Shown: positions 52,045 through 60,557 of the stretch, in pieces
Position numbering within the stretch: the first letter of the stretch is position 1
Layout of the letters: every line of letters starts with the position of its first letter
Origin: Pseudomonadota bacterium
GTDB lineage: Bacteria; Pseudomonadota; Alphaproteobacteria; Dongiales; Dongiaceae
Reading direction: 5' to 3'
DNA length: 64,000 bases
NCBI GenBank assembly: GCA_016183985.1
Contig: JACPDN010000005.1
Span: 186,001-250,000, forward strand
Notes under the pieces: model-generated
The model's input: the letters and a program-made list of their open reading frames with translations, nothing else
The model's database searches: none
What the model was told of the DNA's origin: nothing
Program-made: the position numbers and the translations under genes

Positions 52045-52914
52045 TCAGTACTTGTCGTCCTGGACGGCAGCACTGATTTCCTTCGAGTACCAGATCTGCT
52101 GCAAGCGACTGAGCTGCTTCGGCTCGAAGGCCTTGAAGGGCAATTCCGCAATGAAATTGATGTAGCGGCGCGGAATATCGGTGATGCCGCGCGGGCTGAC
52201 GCCGTGGATCGCCAGCGGCGAGTTCACGAAGCAGGCATAAGAGTTGGGAGCGTAGGTCACCGTCTTCACGAGCTCGACGTCACGATCCAGCGAGCGATGC
52301 TTAACGAAGCGTGGCTCACGCCGCCAGCGATAGATATCGAAGTCACCGCCGCTCACCTGGTCGCGGGCGTCCCGGAAATAGAACAGCGCCGAGAAAATCT
52401 TGTCGCAGAGATCGACATGCGGCGTCTTCACACTAGTGACTTGGCGCACCGGCGTGTTCATCACGAATTGGCAGTCGAGACGGATATCCGCCTCGCCGGC
52501 AAAGCCGCGCGGCACGACACGCCAATCCTCAAAACGACGGCCGATCTTCTCTTCAAGATCGGGAAATTCAGTGCGGAGATGCTTGCCAAAGAGCCGCGTT
52601 ACATTTCGCCAATAGTCACCGGAGGTGTGATATTCGAAGAACTCCCGCCACAGCGGTGAAAACCGGCGATCTCCGAGCACCTGCTTGACGGTGAGGCGGA
52701 CGGCGACATTGCTGCCTGGTTCGGTCCGGCCATTGAGGATTGTGTCAAGGCCAGGGAACTCGGCTTCCAACTGCTCGTAGATATTGGTGGGCACGACATT
52801 CTGGCGTGCGTAATGCGCATATGGCTCGCTCACCACATCTTCGGGTCGGACACCTTCCAGCATATGCGGCGCGCGTTGCTCGACCGTGGCTGCCAACATC
52901 GATTTCATCTCCAC
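52045..52914 (-). CDS. Hypothetical protein, possible 2OG-Fe(II) dioxygenase-like fold
   Basis: HVDLCDKIFSALFYFRD (HxD) and later NSPLAIHGVSPRGITDIPRRYINFIAE (distal His and Arg). Confidence 0.5.
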   Translation of the reverse strand: MEMKSMLAATVEQRAPHMLEGVRPEDVVSEPYAHYARQNVVPTNIYEQLEAEFPGLDTILNGRTEPGSNVAVRLTVKQVLGDRRFSPLWREFFEYHTSGDYWRNVTRLFGKHLRTEFPDLEEKIGRRFEDWRVVPRGFAGEADIRLDCQFVMNTPVRQVTSVKTPHVDLCDKIFSALFYFRDARDQVSGGDFDIYRWRREPRFVKHRSLDRDVELVKTVTYAPNSYACFVNSPLAIHGVSPRGITDIPRRYINFIAELPFKAFEPKQLSRLQQIWYSKEISAAVQDDKY

Positions 52915-53038
52915 TCCTGCCCGACAGCGGCACTGCCGGCTATCTGGGAAAATTTCATCGGAACGGTTGCATTATCGTCCGACCTGCCACTACCCACAAT
53001 TCGACAACCCGCCGCAGCGACGTTCGGTCGCCGCTGCG

Positions 53039-53941
53039 TCAAGCGGCCAGTTTGCGGCACAGATCGAGGGCATCATGGCGCACATGGTTCAGCGCCATTT
53101 CGCGTTCAACCATCGCGATATCGACGACGCCCTTCTCCAGCATCTCCGTCAGCAGGCTGAAGAACAGTCGCTCCTGATTGGGATCGGGATGCGGCTGATA
53201 GAAACCGTCTTTCACCGCCCGCGGCCGCGACGCGCCGATTCCCCGCTTGATCGCCTTCACGATGTTGCCCGTAAAGGACTTCTTCGGCTTCTCGCGAATC
53301 GAAAAATCAATCGGCAGGCCCGTTTTCCAGGGCTGCGTGCGGCGATAGGTCGTGTGCAAAATCTTGGTCGCCGGCGTCAAATGGTCAAAATCGTTCCATT
53401 CCGGTTCGAGGATGCCCACGTTGGAATCGGCCTCATATTCAAGCTTGATCCACTTCAGGTAATCCTTTTTGAACTCGAAGAGTTCATTGAAGGTCTGCTC
53501 GGCGTCCCAGTGCGTAAGTTTGGCATTATCGAGCAGCATCACACTCGATGCGCGATAGGGCGGCATCTCCTTGAGGGCCGGCCGCATGCAGCACATCAGC
53601 CCCGCGCCCTTCGTGTCGCGGGTGAACAGCTCCATGATATCGCCAACGGCGAAGCAATCCGGATCGATGACGATGGCCCGGCCCTGATACCCCATGGCCT
53701 TGGGCGGCGTGAAGCGCACCGGCGTGAAGGATTGCAGATCGGCATCCGTCCAGACTCGGTGCTCCAAGCCACGCAGAAACTTCTGCCCGACGCGATTGTG
53801 GAGCCAGGGATAGTCCTTGAAGTGCATGATCTGCACATCAAAATCATTGGGCCGCTTGCTGTTTCGCTTGGCGGCATATCCGGCCACCAAAGCGCCCAAA
53901 TATTGTTCGTCGTTGGACTGGATAAAGAGCTTGTACTGCAC
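53039..53941 (-). CDS. Hypothetical protein, possible GT-A/GT8-like glycosyltransferase
   Basis: GRAIVIDPDCFAVGDIMELF (DxD-like), SSVMLLDNAKLTHWD, KILHTTYRRTQPWKTG. Confidence 0.5.
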   Translation of the reverse strand: MQYKLFIQSNDEQYLGALVAGYAAKRNSKRPNDFDVQIMHFKDYPWLHNRVGQKFLRGLEHRVWTDADLQSFTPVRFTPPKAMGYQGRAIVIDPDCFAVGDIMELFTRDTKGAGLMCCMRPALKEMPPYRASSVMLLDNAKLTHWDAEQTFNELFEFKKDYLKWIKLEYEADSNVGILEPEWNDFDHLTPATKILHTTYRRTQPWKTGLPIDFSIREKPKKSFTGNIVKAIKRGIGASRPRAVKDGFYQPHPDPNQERLFFSLLTEMLEKGVVDIAMVEREMALNHVRHDALDLCRKLAA

Positions 53942-54171
53942 CAGATACCCCCAAATGGCGGCCGTATGGGCCTGTCCTGCCCACGGCCCGGGATGATAGT
54001 CGTCCCCCTACCCTCGGGCAACCGAACCGCTTGATAATGCGCCGATTTGCCGCAAACTGCGCATGGTTATTCGCTTTAGTCGCACCCGGAGCAATTGACA
54101 CCTCCGGATGGATGTATCACAACCCAAAAAGCGGCCCCTGCGGCCAGTAAGTCATTCTAAAGGCACAGCCC

Positions 54172-56010
54172 TTGGCCGGTCCCGAACACCGCGAACGCAA
54201 AGATACCCTCGATTCAAAGCAGGCCCCCTCGGCCTTGACCAATGCTTTTCGAGTCATCCGCAAACATGGCCTGTGGCGCCAGGTTCCGGTCATGATCGGC
54301 GTCATGGCCGCCAGCCTTTTGGAAGGGCTGTCCGTGGCCAGCCTGTTCCCGATTCTGACCATCGTCTCAGGCGACCCCACGGAAAAGCCCAACAAGGCAG
54401 AGCGCTTTGTTCTCGCGGCTCTCGACGTGCTGCATGTTCCGCCCACCCTGGGAGCGCTCATTTTGTTGCTGGGGGCGATCGCCGTCCTGAAGGCAATCAT
54501 TTCGCTAAACGTCAGCCGCTATGTTGGCTTTCTCGTGGCGGAAATCGCCACCGAGATGCGCTCTCGCATGATCGACGCCATGCTGGCGGCCAGGTGGTCC
54601 TATTACACTGTCAACCCGATCGGGCGCTTTGCGAGCGCCATTACCAATGAGGCGAACTGGGGTTCAGCGATTTATCGCACTTCCCTGAACCTGATCATTG
54701 CGGCCATTCAGGCGTCTATCTTCGCCATCATCGTCTTTGTTGTCGACTGGCAAATTGCCCTCGTGGGTTCGTTCATGGCAATTATCGTCGGTGTAACGAT
54801 GCGCCTGCTTATCCGCCGTTCGCGCACATTCGCACGACGTATGTTGATGACCAGCCGGACGATTGTCACCGACCTCAACGACGTGGTCGTAAGCTTCAAG
54901 CCGATGAAGGCCATGCATCGACATGAAGCCCTCATTCAAGAGCTTCGCAACGAGACGAAGTCCCTGCGTGAATCGCTTCGCGAGCTGGTCCTGCTCGAAC
55001 AGCTCGCCGGACAGCTGCCGGACCTGCTGATCATCGTCATGTTGGCCGGCGTTGCCTACGCCGCTGTCGGCTTGCTGCATCTGGACTTGGCCAGCGTCCT
55101 TGTGTCGGGGCTTTTGATTCTCGGCCTCACACGTTCCGTCGCAAAAGTGCATCGCTCAGCCCGCGAATCGGCACATGCGGAAGTAGGCTACTGGTCGTTC
55201 ATGGATACGCTGCGCGAAACCGAGGCTGCTGCAGAATCTTTTAAGGGCAAGGGCACTCCCAGCCTGAAGGCTTCATGCCGCCTCGAAAACGTCACGTTTT
55301 CCTATGGTCGGGCGCCGGTCCTGCGTAATGTTTCGATCGAGCTCACTGCTGGCACGATAACGACCCTCGTCGGTGAATCCGGTTCTGGCAAGACAACCAT
55401 CGCCGACTTGATCCTTGGCTTGTTCGAGCCGGAGCAAGGCCATGTAACTCTCGACGGCGTCCCTATCCGAGAACTTGATATCGGTCGCTGGCGCAGTCAG
55501 GTCGGTTACGTTCCGCAAGAAATTCTCCTGTTCAATGACACCATCTTGGCCAATGTGACGCTTGGAGATCCGACCATCACCGAAGCCGATGCCATACGAG
55601 CACTTGAGATGGCTGGCGCCATGCGCTTCGTTGCCGAACTGGCAAACGGGCTTTTCACGACGGTGGGGGATCGCGGTGTGCTGCTGTCCGGCGGTCAGCG
55701 GCAGCGAATTGCACTAGCCCGCGCGCTGGTGACCGAGCCGGCCCTGCTCATTCTCGACGAAGCGACCAGCGCGCTTGATCCGGAGACGGAGGCCGAAATC
55801 TGCGCTGCAGTCGGCAGGCAGCGCGGCAAGCTAACCGTACTGGCCATTACACACCAACCTGCCTGGGTCGCACTGGCGGACCGGGTCTATCGTATCGATC
55901 AGGGAACCGTGTTCGAAGACAGTTCGGACGGGGTTACGAATGCAGCGGCCCAGATGCCTCAGGTGACGCCGGCTGGAGCTGTCGTGACCTTCCCGTCGCG
56001 GATCTCGTAA
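54172..56010 (+). CDS. ABC transporter, fused TMD-NBD (exporter type)
   Basis: Walker A GESGSGKTT, signature LSGGQRQRIALARAL, Walker B ALLILDEATSALD; N-terminal TM domain. Confidence 0.93.
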   Translation: MAGPEHRERKDTLDSKQAPSALTNAFRVIRKHGLWRQVPVMIGVMAASLLEGLSVASLFPILTIVSGDPTEKPNKAERFVLAALDVLHVPPTLGALILLLGAIAVLKAIISLNVSRYVGFLVAEIATEMRSRMIDAMLAARWSYYTVNPIGRFASAITNEANWGSAIYRTSLNLIIAAIQASIFAIIVFVVDWQIALVGSFMAIIVGVTMRLLIRRSRTFARRMLMTSRTIVTDLNDVVVSFKPMKAMHRHEALIQELRNETKSLRESLRELVLLEQLAGQLPDLLIIVMLAGVAYAAVGLLHLDLASVLVSGLLILGLTRSVAKVHRSARESAHAEVGYWSFMDTLRETEAAAESFKGKGTPSLKASCRLENVTFSYGRAPVLRNVSIELTAGTITTLVGESGSGKTTIADLILGLFEPEQGHVTLDGVPIRELDIGRWRSQVGYVPQEILLFNDTILANVTLGDPTITEADAIRALEMAGAMRFVAELANGLFTTVGDRGVLLSGGQRQRIALARALVTEPALLILDEATSALDPETEAEICAAVGRQRGKLTVLAITHQPAWVALADRVYRIDQGTVFEDSSDGVTNAAAQMPQVTPAGAVVTFPSRIS

Positions 56011-57662
56011 ACGCGGTCAGCCGCCCGCACCCACAGCGCCTGGTGCGTGATCGCCAGGATGGTTCTGCTACCCGTCAAAGCTCGTGCAGCACGGCTGATT
56101 TCTTTCGCCGTTTTCTTATCCAGCGCACTGGTCGCTTCATCGAGGATCAGGAACTTTGGATCGCCGATCAGCGCTCGGGCAATGGCCAACCGCTGACGCT
56201 GCCCGCCCGACAGCAAACTTCCACGCACGCCAATCGTAAAATCGATTTCGCCAGGAAGCTTTGAGACGAAGCCCCACGCGTCGGCCGCCTTCAATGCGGC
56301 CTCGACCTGCCCGCGGGATATTGCCGGATCGCCTAAGGTAATATTATTGATAATGGTGTCATTGAACAGAATGCTGTCCTGGGGGATGTAGCCCAGCTGA
56401 CGACGCCAGCCGGCCATGTCGACTTCCGCCAAAGGAAGCCCGCCGACCTTGACCGAGCCTTCGGTTGGTTGATGCAGGCCCGCTACGAGGTCGGCAATCG
56501 TTGTTTTTCCGGCCCCCGAAGGACCGATGATGGTTGTCAGTTCTCCTGCAGGAAGCACGGCGTTGGCATCGTGCATGACGCGCTTGCCCGGATAGGAGAA
56601 GCCGACATTATCAAGCTCAATCGTTGTCGGAAGACTGGGCAGCTTGCCCAAAGAGAGATGCTCCCTGTTCGCACGCACCTCGTTCAAGAGATGCTCGAGC
56701 TGCCAGAAAGACGGACGCTCAAGTACAATCCGCTGGTAGTTCGAACGAACGCTGCCGATAGAATCCGCAATGCGTTTCAGGAGCAATGTCGAGCCGAGCA
56801 TGACACGCAAATCCATGCCTAGCATCGAATGCCCGACAAAAAGACCGCCAAGAATCAGAATTGTGAACAGCGGCTCTTGAATTGCCCTGACGGCGCTGGT
56901 GCTGTACGTCTCGGCTTGCGTAGCGCGTCGAAGGCGCTCGACATGCACGGCAAAGGTATGGCCAATGAAACTGTGGCGATTCATCGCCTTCAGCGCCTTC
57001 ACATTGGTCAGCGCATCCGTCACCGCGTGCAACAGGGCAAGATTGTGCTTCGACTTACCGCGGCCGGCCTTCTTGGCCATCCGCATATATCGTCCCACGC
57101 CAAGCCATAGGACCGCGACAACGCCGATCGCACCAAGGAAAAATGGCCAAGATACGAAAAGCGCCATGCCCATCAGCACAATCGTTTGGATAAATCCCGC
57201 AAGACACAAGGCCGACGCCTTGAATGCCAGCGAGGCCCTATCGGCATCTGAATTGACTGCCGCCGTATAGCGCGCCATGGGCTGAGCGACGAAATAGCTC
57301 CATTTGGCGTGCACCAATGCGTCGATCAATTGCAAACGAACACTGATGCCAAAGTTGGCGACGCTGCGGCCGACAAAGACCGCGCCCGCCGTGCCGAAGA
57401 CAAACGACAAAGTCGCCGCGCTGACGATGATCAGCAGCAGGACTTCGATCGTCAGCGGCAGATTGAGTTCTGCAAGCCCCCACCGGACGTATTCGTCGAT
57501 CACATGGGACTTCATGTGGGTTTCGCCGCCGATGAGGCCGACGATCGGCCACAGCGTAGCAATACCCACGATCTCAACGACTCCGGAGACCAGCAAGGCG
57601 AAGAGGATCAGCAGCTGTTGGCGCCAGCCGGTATGAAAGAAAATCTTGAATACGTCTCGCAC
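55959..57662 (-). CDS. ABC transporter, fused TMD-NBD (exporter type)
   Basis: Walker A GPSGAGKTT, LSGGQRQRLAIARAL, KFLILDEATSALD; N-terminal TM domain. Confidence 0.93.
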   Translation of the reverse strand: MRDVFKIFFHTGWRQQLLILFALLVSGVVEIVGIATLWPIVGLIGGETHMKSHVIDEYVRWGLAELNLPLTIEVLLLIIVSAATLSFVFGTAGAVFVGRSVANFGISVRLQLIDALVHAKWSYFVAQPMARYTAAVNSDADRASLAFKASALCLAGFIQTIVLMGMALFVSWPFFLGAIGVVAVLWLGVGRYMRMAKKAGRGKSKHNLALLHAVTDALTNVKALKAMNRHSFIGHTFAVHVERLRRATQAETYSTSAVRAIQEPLFTILILGGLFVGHSMLGMDLRVMLGSTLLLKRIADSIGSVRSNYQRIVLERPSFWQLEHLLNEVRANREHLSLGKLPSLPTTIELDNVGFSYPGKRVMHDANAVLPAGELTTIIGPSGAGKTTIADLVAGLHQPTEGSVKVGGLPLAEVDMAGWRRQLGYIPQDSILFNDTIINNITLGDPAISRGQVEAALKAADAWGFVSKLPGEIDFTIGVRGSLLSGGQRQRLAIARALIGDPKFLILDEATSALDKKTAKEISRAARALTGSRTILAITHQALWVRAADRVYEIRDGKVTTAPAGVT

Positions 57663-57665
57663 GGA

Positions 57666-58343
57666 TTAGCTCGTTGCTGCCTTGATCGCCTCAGCCAGGA
57701 CTGTTGGGGCACGATTGCGGCCGTTCCCTACAAACCGCTTGGCCCAGGCTCGGTCCACATGGGTAATCCTTGCAGAAACACTTGGCAACTCAAGTATTTG
57801 CGCCGTCGCCATGCGATGCGTGCCGCGTCGAACATGAATAATTTCGCCGTCGGCGGCGATGCCAAGGCAAATATCGTCATCCCCGCTATAGCGATACCCG
57901 TCCCGCTTCATCGAATTGTAGAGGTCGAGATAGACTTGGCAGTATTCGGCAATTTCAGTTTCGGAATTGAAGATGCGCCCCCGCCCTTCGACCGGCCGGC
58001 CGGCCACCCAGCTTGCTTTAAGCCATTGATATAGGCGTGTTTTTGGAAAATCCTGACCGAAGCGGGCAATATCGGACATGTCCATGTAGGTATAGAGGCC
58101 ATCGATCGGAGCGGCGGGGAGTTCGCCCAGACCCGTGACCAAGAAACGCCCTTTGATCGGGCCAACCGCCTCTGCCGCCAATTTGCGGCGGACCTTCATC
58201 GGTGCCACGCGCACTTGAAGCGCCGACCCAAGTGCTTTGTCCGCAACCTGGGCCAGTTCCCACGCCTTGTTATCGATCGATGGCCAGACACGTAAGGAAA
58301 GCGACGCCAAGCCGCGCCGAATCCCTTCCCCCCATTTACCCAT
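57666..58343 (-). CDS. ParB/Srx-like-fold domain protein of unknown function
   Basis: C-terminal ICLGIAADGEIIHVRRGTHRMATAQILELPSVSARITHVDRAWAKRF resembles the ParB-like G-x-HR pattern. Confidence 0.55.
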   Translation of the reverse strand: MGKWGEGIRRGLASLSLRVWPSIDNKAWELAQVADKALGSALQVRVAPMKVRRKLAAEAVGPIKGRFLVTGLGELPAAPIDGLYTYMDMSDIARFGQDFPKTRLYQWLKASWVAGRPVEGRGRIFNSETEIAEYCQVYLDLYNSMKRDGYRYSGDDDICLGIAADGEIIHVRRGTHRMATAQILELPSVSARITHVDRAWAKRFVGNGRNRAPTVLAEAIKAATS

Positions 58344-58349
58344 GCCCGC

Positions 58350-60347
58350 TCAGTATCCCCAGAGATGCTGCAGGCCGACCGCGCCGTTCGGCGAGAGCCC
58401 GAGCACATGCGCCGTAAGATCTGCATCGGCCGATTTCACTTGCAGCGCCGCAATGCCACCCGCGCCGACATGTTGCCGAAGCGTCGGCAACACATCATCC
58501 ATCCACACGATCTCTGACGCAAAGGCTGGCAAGGTGACGAAGTAACTGAGCCTCTCGCCGGCATTGTTGATCGCGGCGATCTCCACCTTGGCGGGCATGT
58601 CGTATTTGAGGTTGCCACTGGCATTGGCGACATAGACGCCCGTGCGGAATCCGTCACGCGTGCGCACACGGCCAATCAAGTTGGTCCGCCCCATAATTCC
58701 GATCGACGGGTGAAGCCAATGCGGCAAGGTCGGAATGTCGGCGCCGACATTTCGCCAGGACGATTGGAACTCAGTGAAGTCCTGGTCGCCGGTCAGGCGG
58801 TGACGCACAGCCATATCCGATGTCGTGACCAGGCGCTGCGGCGCCAGGCCGATCTTGAGATGATCCGGACAGACAAGGGCAGTCACTACCTCGGATTTAC
58901 GCGGGTTCGACCATCCGGCCATCACGTCATCAAGATAGGCAGGCCCGACAAAATCCTTGTGATAGCGCATCTCACCGACAAGGCTGCCATTACGGTCATA
59001 GAAGCGCAGCCAGTAATCGTCGAAGGGCGGGTTCGAAGCGTCGAAATTGAAGCCGAACGATAAAGCGTCATTGATGCTCGTGACCGGCAGACAGCATGGA
59101 TGGATCATAAACCCGGCGTTGATTGCCGTTTCCACGATACGTTTTTCATCCGGCGTGAAAAGTATGTCGTTGCGGTTGTCGACACCCACACGGCAGAGGT
59201 GGTTTGCTGCAATGGAGCCGACCTTACCCGGTTGCTGCGAGAAGCCCTGATCCAGCGCGTACCAGAAAGAAGTTCCGTATCCCGCATAGGAAGCCGCAAA
59301 ATAATTGCGTTCCTTGGCGGCACCTGCAGCACGCTTGAAATGCACTTCTTCAACCGGTCGCACGCGGGAGCGCTTGATCGACGTCTTGTTTGCGCCGACG
59401 CCAATCTTCACTTCGTCATCGGCCCCCATGTCCAGATCGTAATTGGGCACCGTCATCACGACCTCACCGCTGCGTACGACGGAATCGATCAAGCGGAACG
59501 GCTGCACCTTGTTTGGATTTTTGAAGAACTGATGCGAGCCATGAATGATCGTGAAGCTGTCCTTCCAGAAAACATCGCCGCAGACGCGGAAGCGATAGTG
59601 CCGCCCGCGCGTCAGGAAAGGATGCGCCACAAAAACCTTCATGCAGACCGCACCCTTGCGATCCGGCATCAGGGATTTGAGATTGAGATTCACCGACTCG
59701 CTGGGGCCGAGCACCAGGTAGGAGCGGCGCGTCTCGCCCTCGGCAATAATTTCGAAACGAAATTGCAGCGGATCCTTGATGCCAAAGAATTCTTCGAAGT
59801 GATTGAAGGCCAGGGCGTCGACATCGTCGATTTCCAGGGGGACCGCGGCTGTGCCGGCGCAGAATTCCCAATTCTGGGCGACCCAATGAACGGGTGTCCT
59901 GGGCGCGTGGGCATGGGCCAGGCGCAAGCTATACCGGAACTTGGTCCCCACATCCGCCCCGCCTGCAACGATCGCATCGCAATCCCTGATTGTCGCGGCG
60001 TTCACCGGAAGCGCACCTTTGGGCTGGTCGCCAACGATATCGGTTGAAATCCAAAACGTCTCGATCCCACCCGCTTCGGCCTGGAATGCTTCGTAAAATG
60101 CCTGGTCGCTATGGACTGCAACGCGCCGCGCACCATCGGCACGCAACAAATCCAGCACAGCCGCAACGGACTGGCTGACCTTGGTCTTCGTATCTGGCGC
60201 TGCAACCGGAGGTGTGCCCGCCTTGAATTTCTTTTTCTTCGCCTTCGGCTTCGGCAAGAGCCAATCAAAAAGCGCACTGGCACCGGATTTTGGCTCGTTG
60301 CTGCCGGAACGCTGGCCCACCGACAGTTCAATATCCGAGGTCTTCAT
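58350..60347 (-). CDS. 665-aa protein of unknown function
   Basis: Single long ORF, 6 bp upstream of the ParB-like gene; Lys-rich N-terminus, possible small Rossmann-like segment (aa ~55-150), beta-rich remainder. Confidence 0.8.
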   Translation of the reverse strand: MKTSDIELSVGQRSGSNEPKSGASALFDWLLPKPKAKKKKFKAGTPPVAAPDTKTKVSQSVAAVLDLLRADGARRVAVHSDQAFYEAFQAEAGGIETFWISTDIVGDQPKGALPVNAATIRDCDAIVAGGADVGTKFRYSLRLAHAHAPRTPVHWVAQNWEFCAGTAAVPLEIDDVDALAFNHFEEFFGIKDPLQFRFEIIAEGETRRSYLVLGPSESVNLNLKSLMPDRKGAVCMKVFVAHPFLTRGRHYRFRVCGDVFWKDSFTIIHGSHQFFKNPNKVQPFRLIDSVVRSGEVVMTVPNYDLDMGADDEVKIGVGANKTSIKRSRVRPVEEVHFKRAAGAAKERNYFAASYAGYGTSFWYALDQGFSQQPGKVGSIAANHLCRVGVDNRNDILFTPDEKRIVETAINAGFMIHPCCLPVTSINDALSFGFNFDASNPPFDDYWLRFYDRNGSLVGEMRYHKDFVGPAYLDDVMAGWSNPRKSEVVTALVCPDHLKIGLAPQRLVTTSDMAVRHRLTGDQDFTEFQSSWRNVGADIPTLPHWLHPSIGIMGRTNLIGRVRTRDGFRTGVYVANASGNLKYDMPAKVEIAAINNAGERLSYFVTLPAFASEIVWMDDVLPTLRQHVGAGGIAALQVKSADADLTAHVLGLSPNGAVGLQHLWGY

Positions 60348-60557
60348 TAGGTAACTTCCCTAAAACGGACGCGCTCAATCTATGGTCCACTCCGCGCGTC
60401 CAATGCGCAATGCCTTGTCCGAGGTCCGGACTTTTGCTATGGACCGCGAAATCCTAGGGGTCGTAAGGCCATCGCGCAATTCGCCGAACTGCGACCTAAA
60501 GTCCCACGGTACCTAGATTATTCTAAGTTCGAGCCAGAAAAAAACAACTCAGACCAG

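Noticed and set aside
52886-54034. 382-aa plus-strand ORF overlapping the minus-strand GT-like gene
   Set aside because: Composition looks like antisense translation; the minus ORF has more protein-like motifs and a sensible operon position, though confidence is moderate
59100-60047. 315-aa plus-strand ORF opposite the 665-aa gene
   Set aside because: Antisense shadow; the minus ORF is longer and tightly spaced with the next gene
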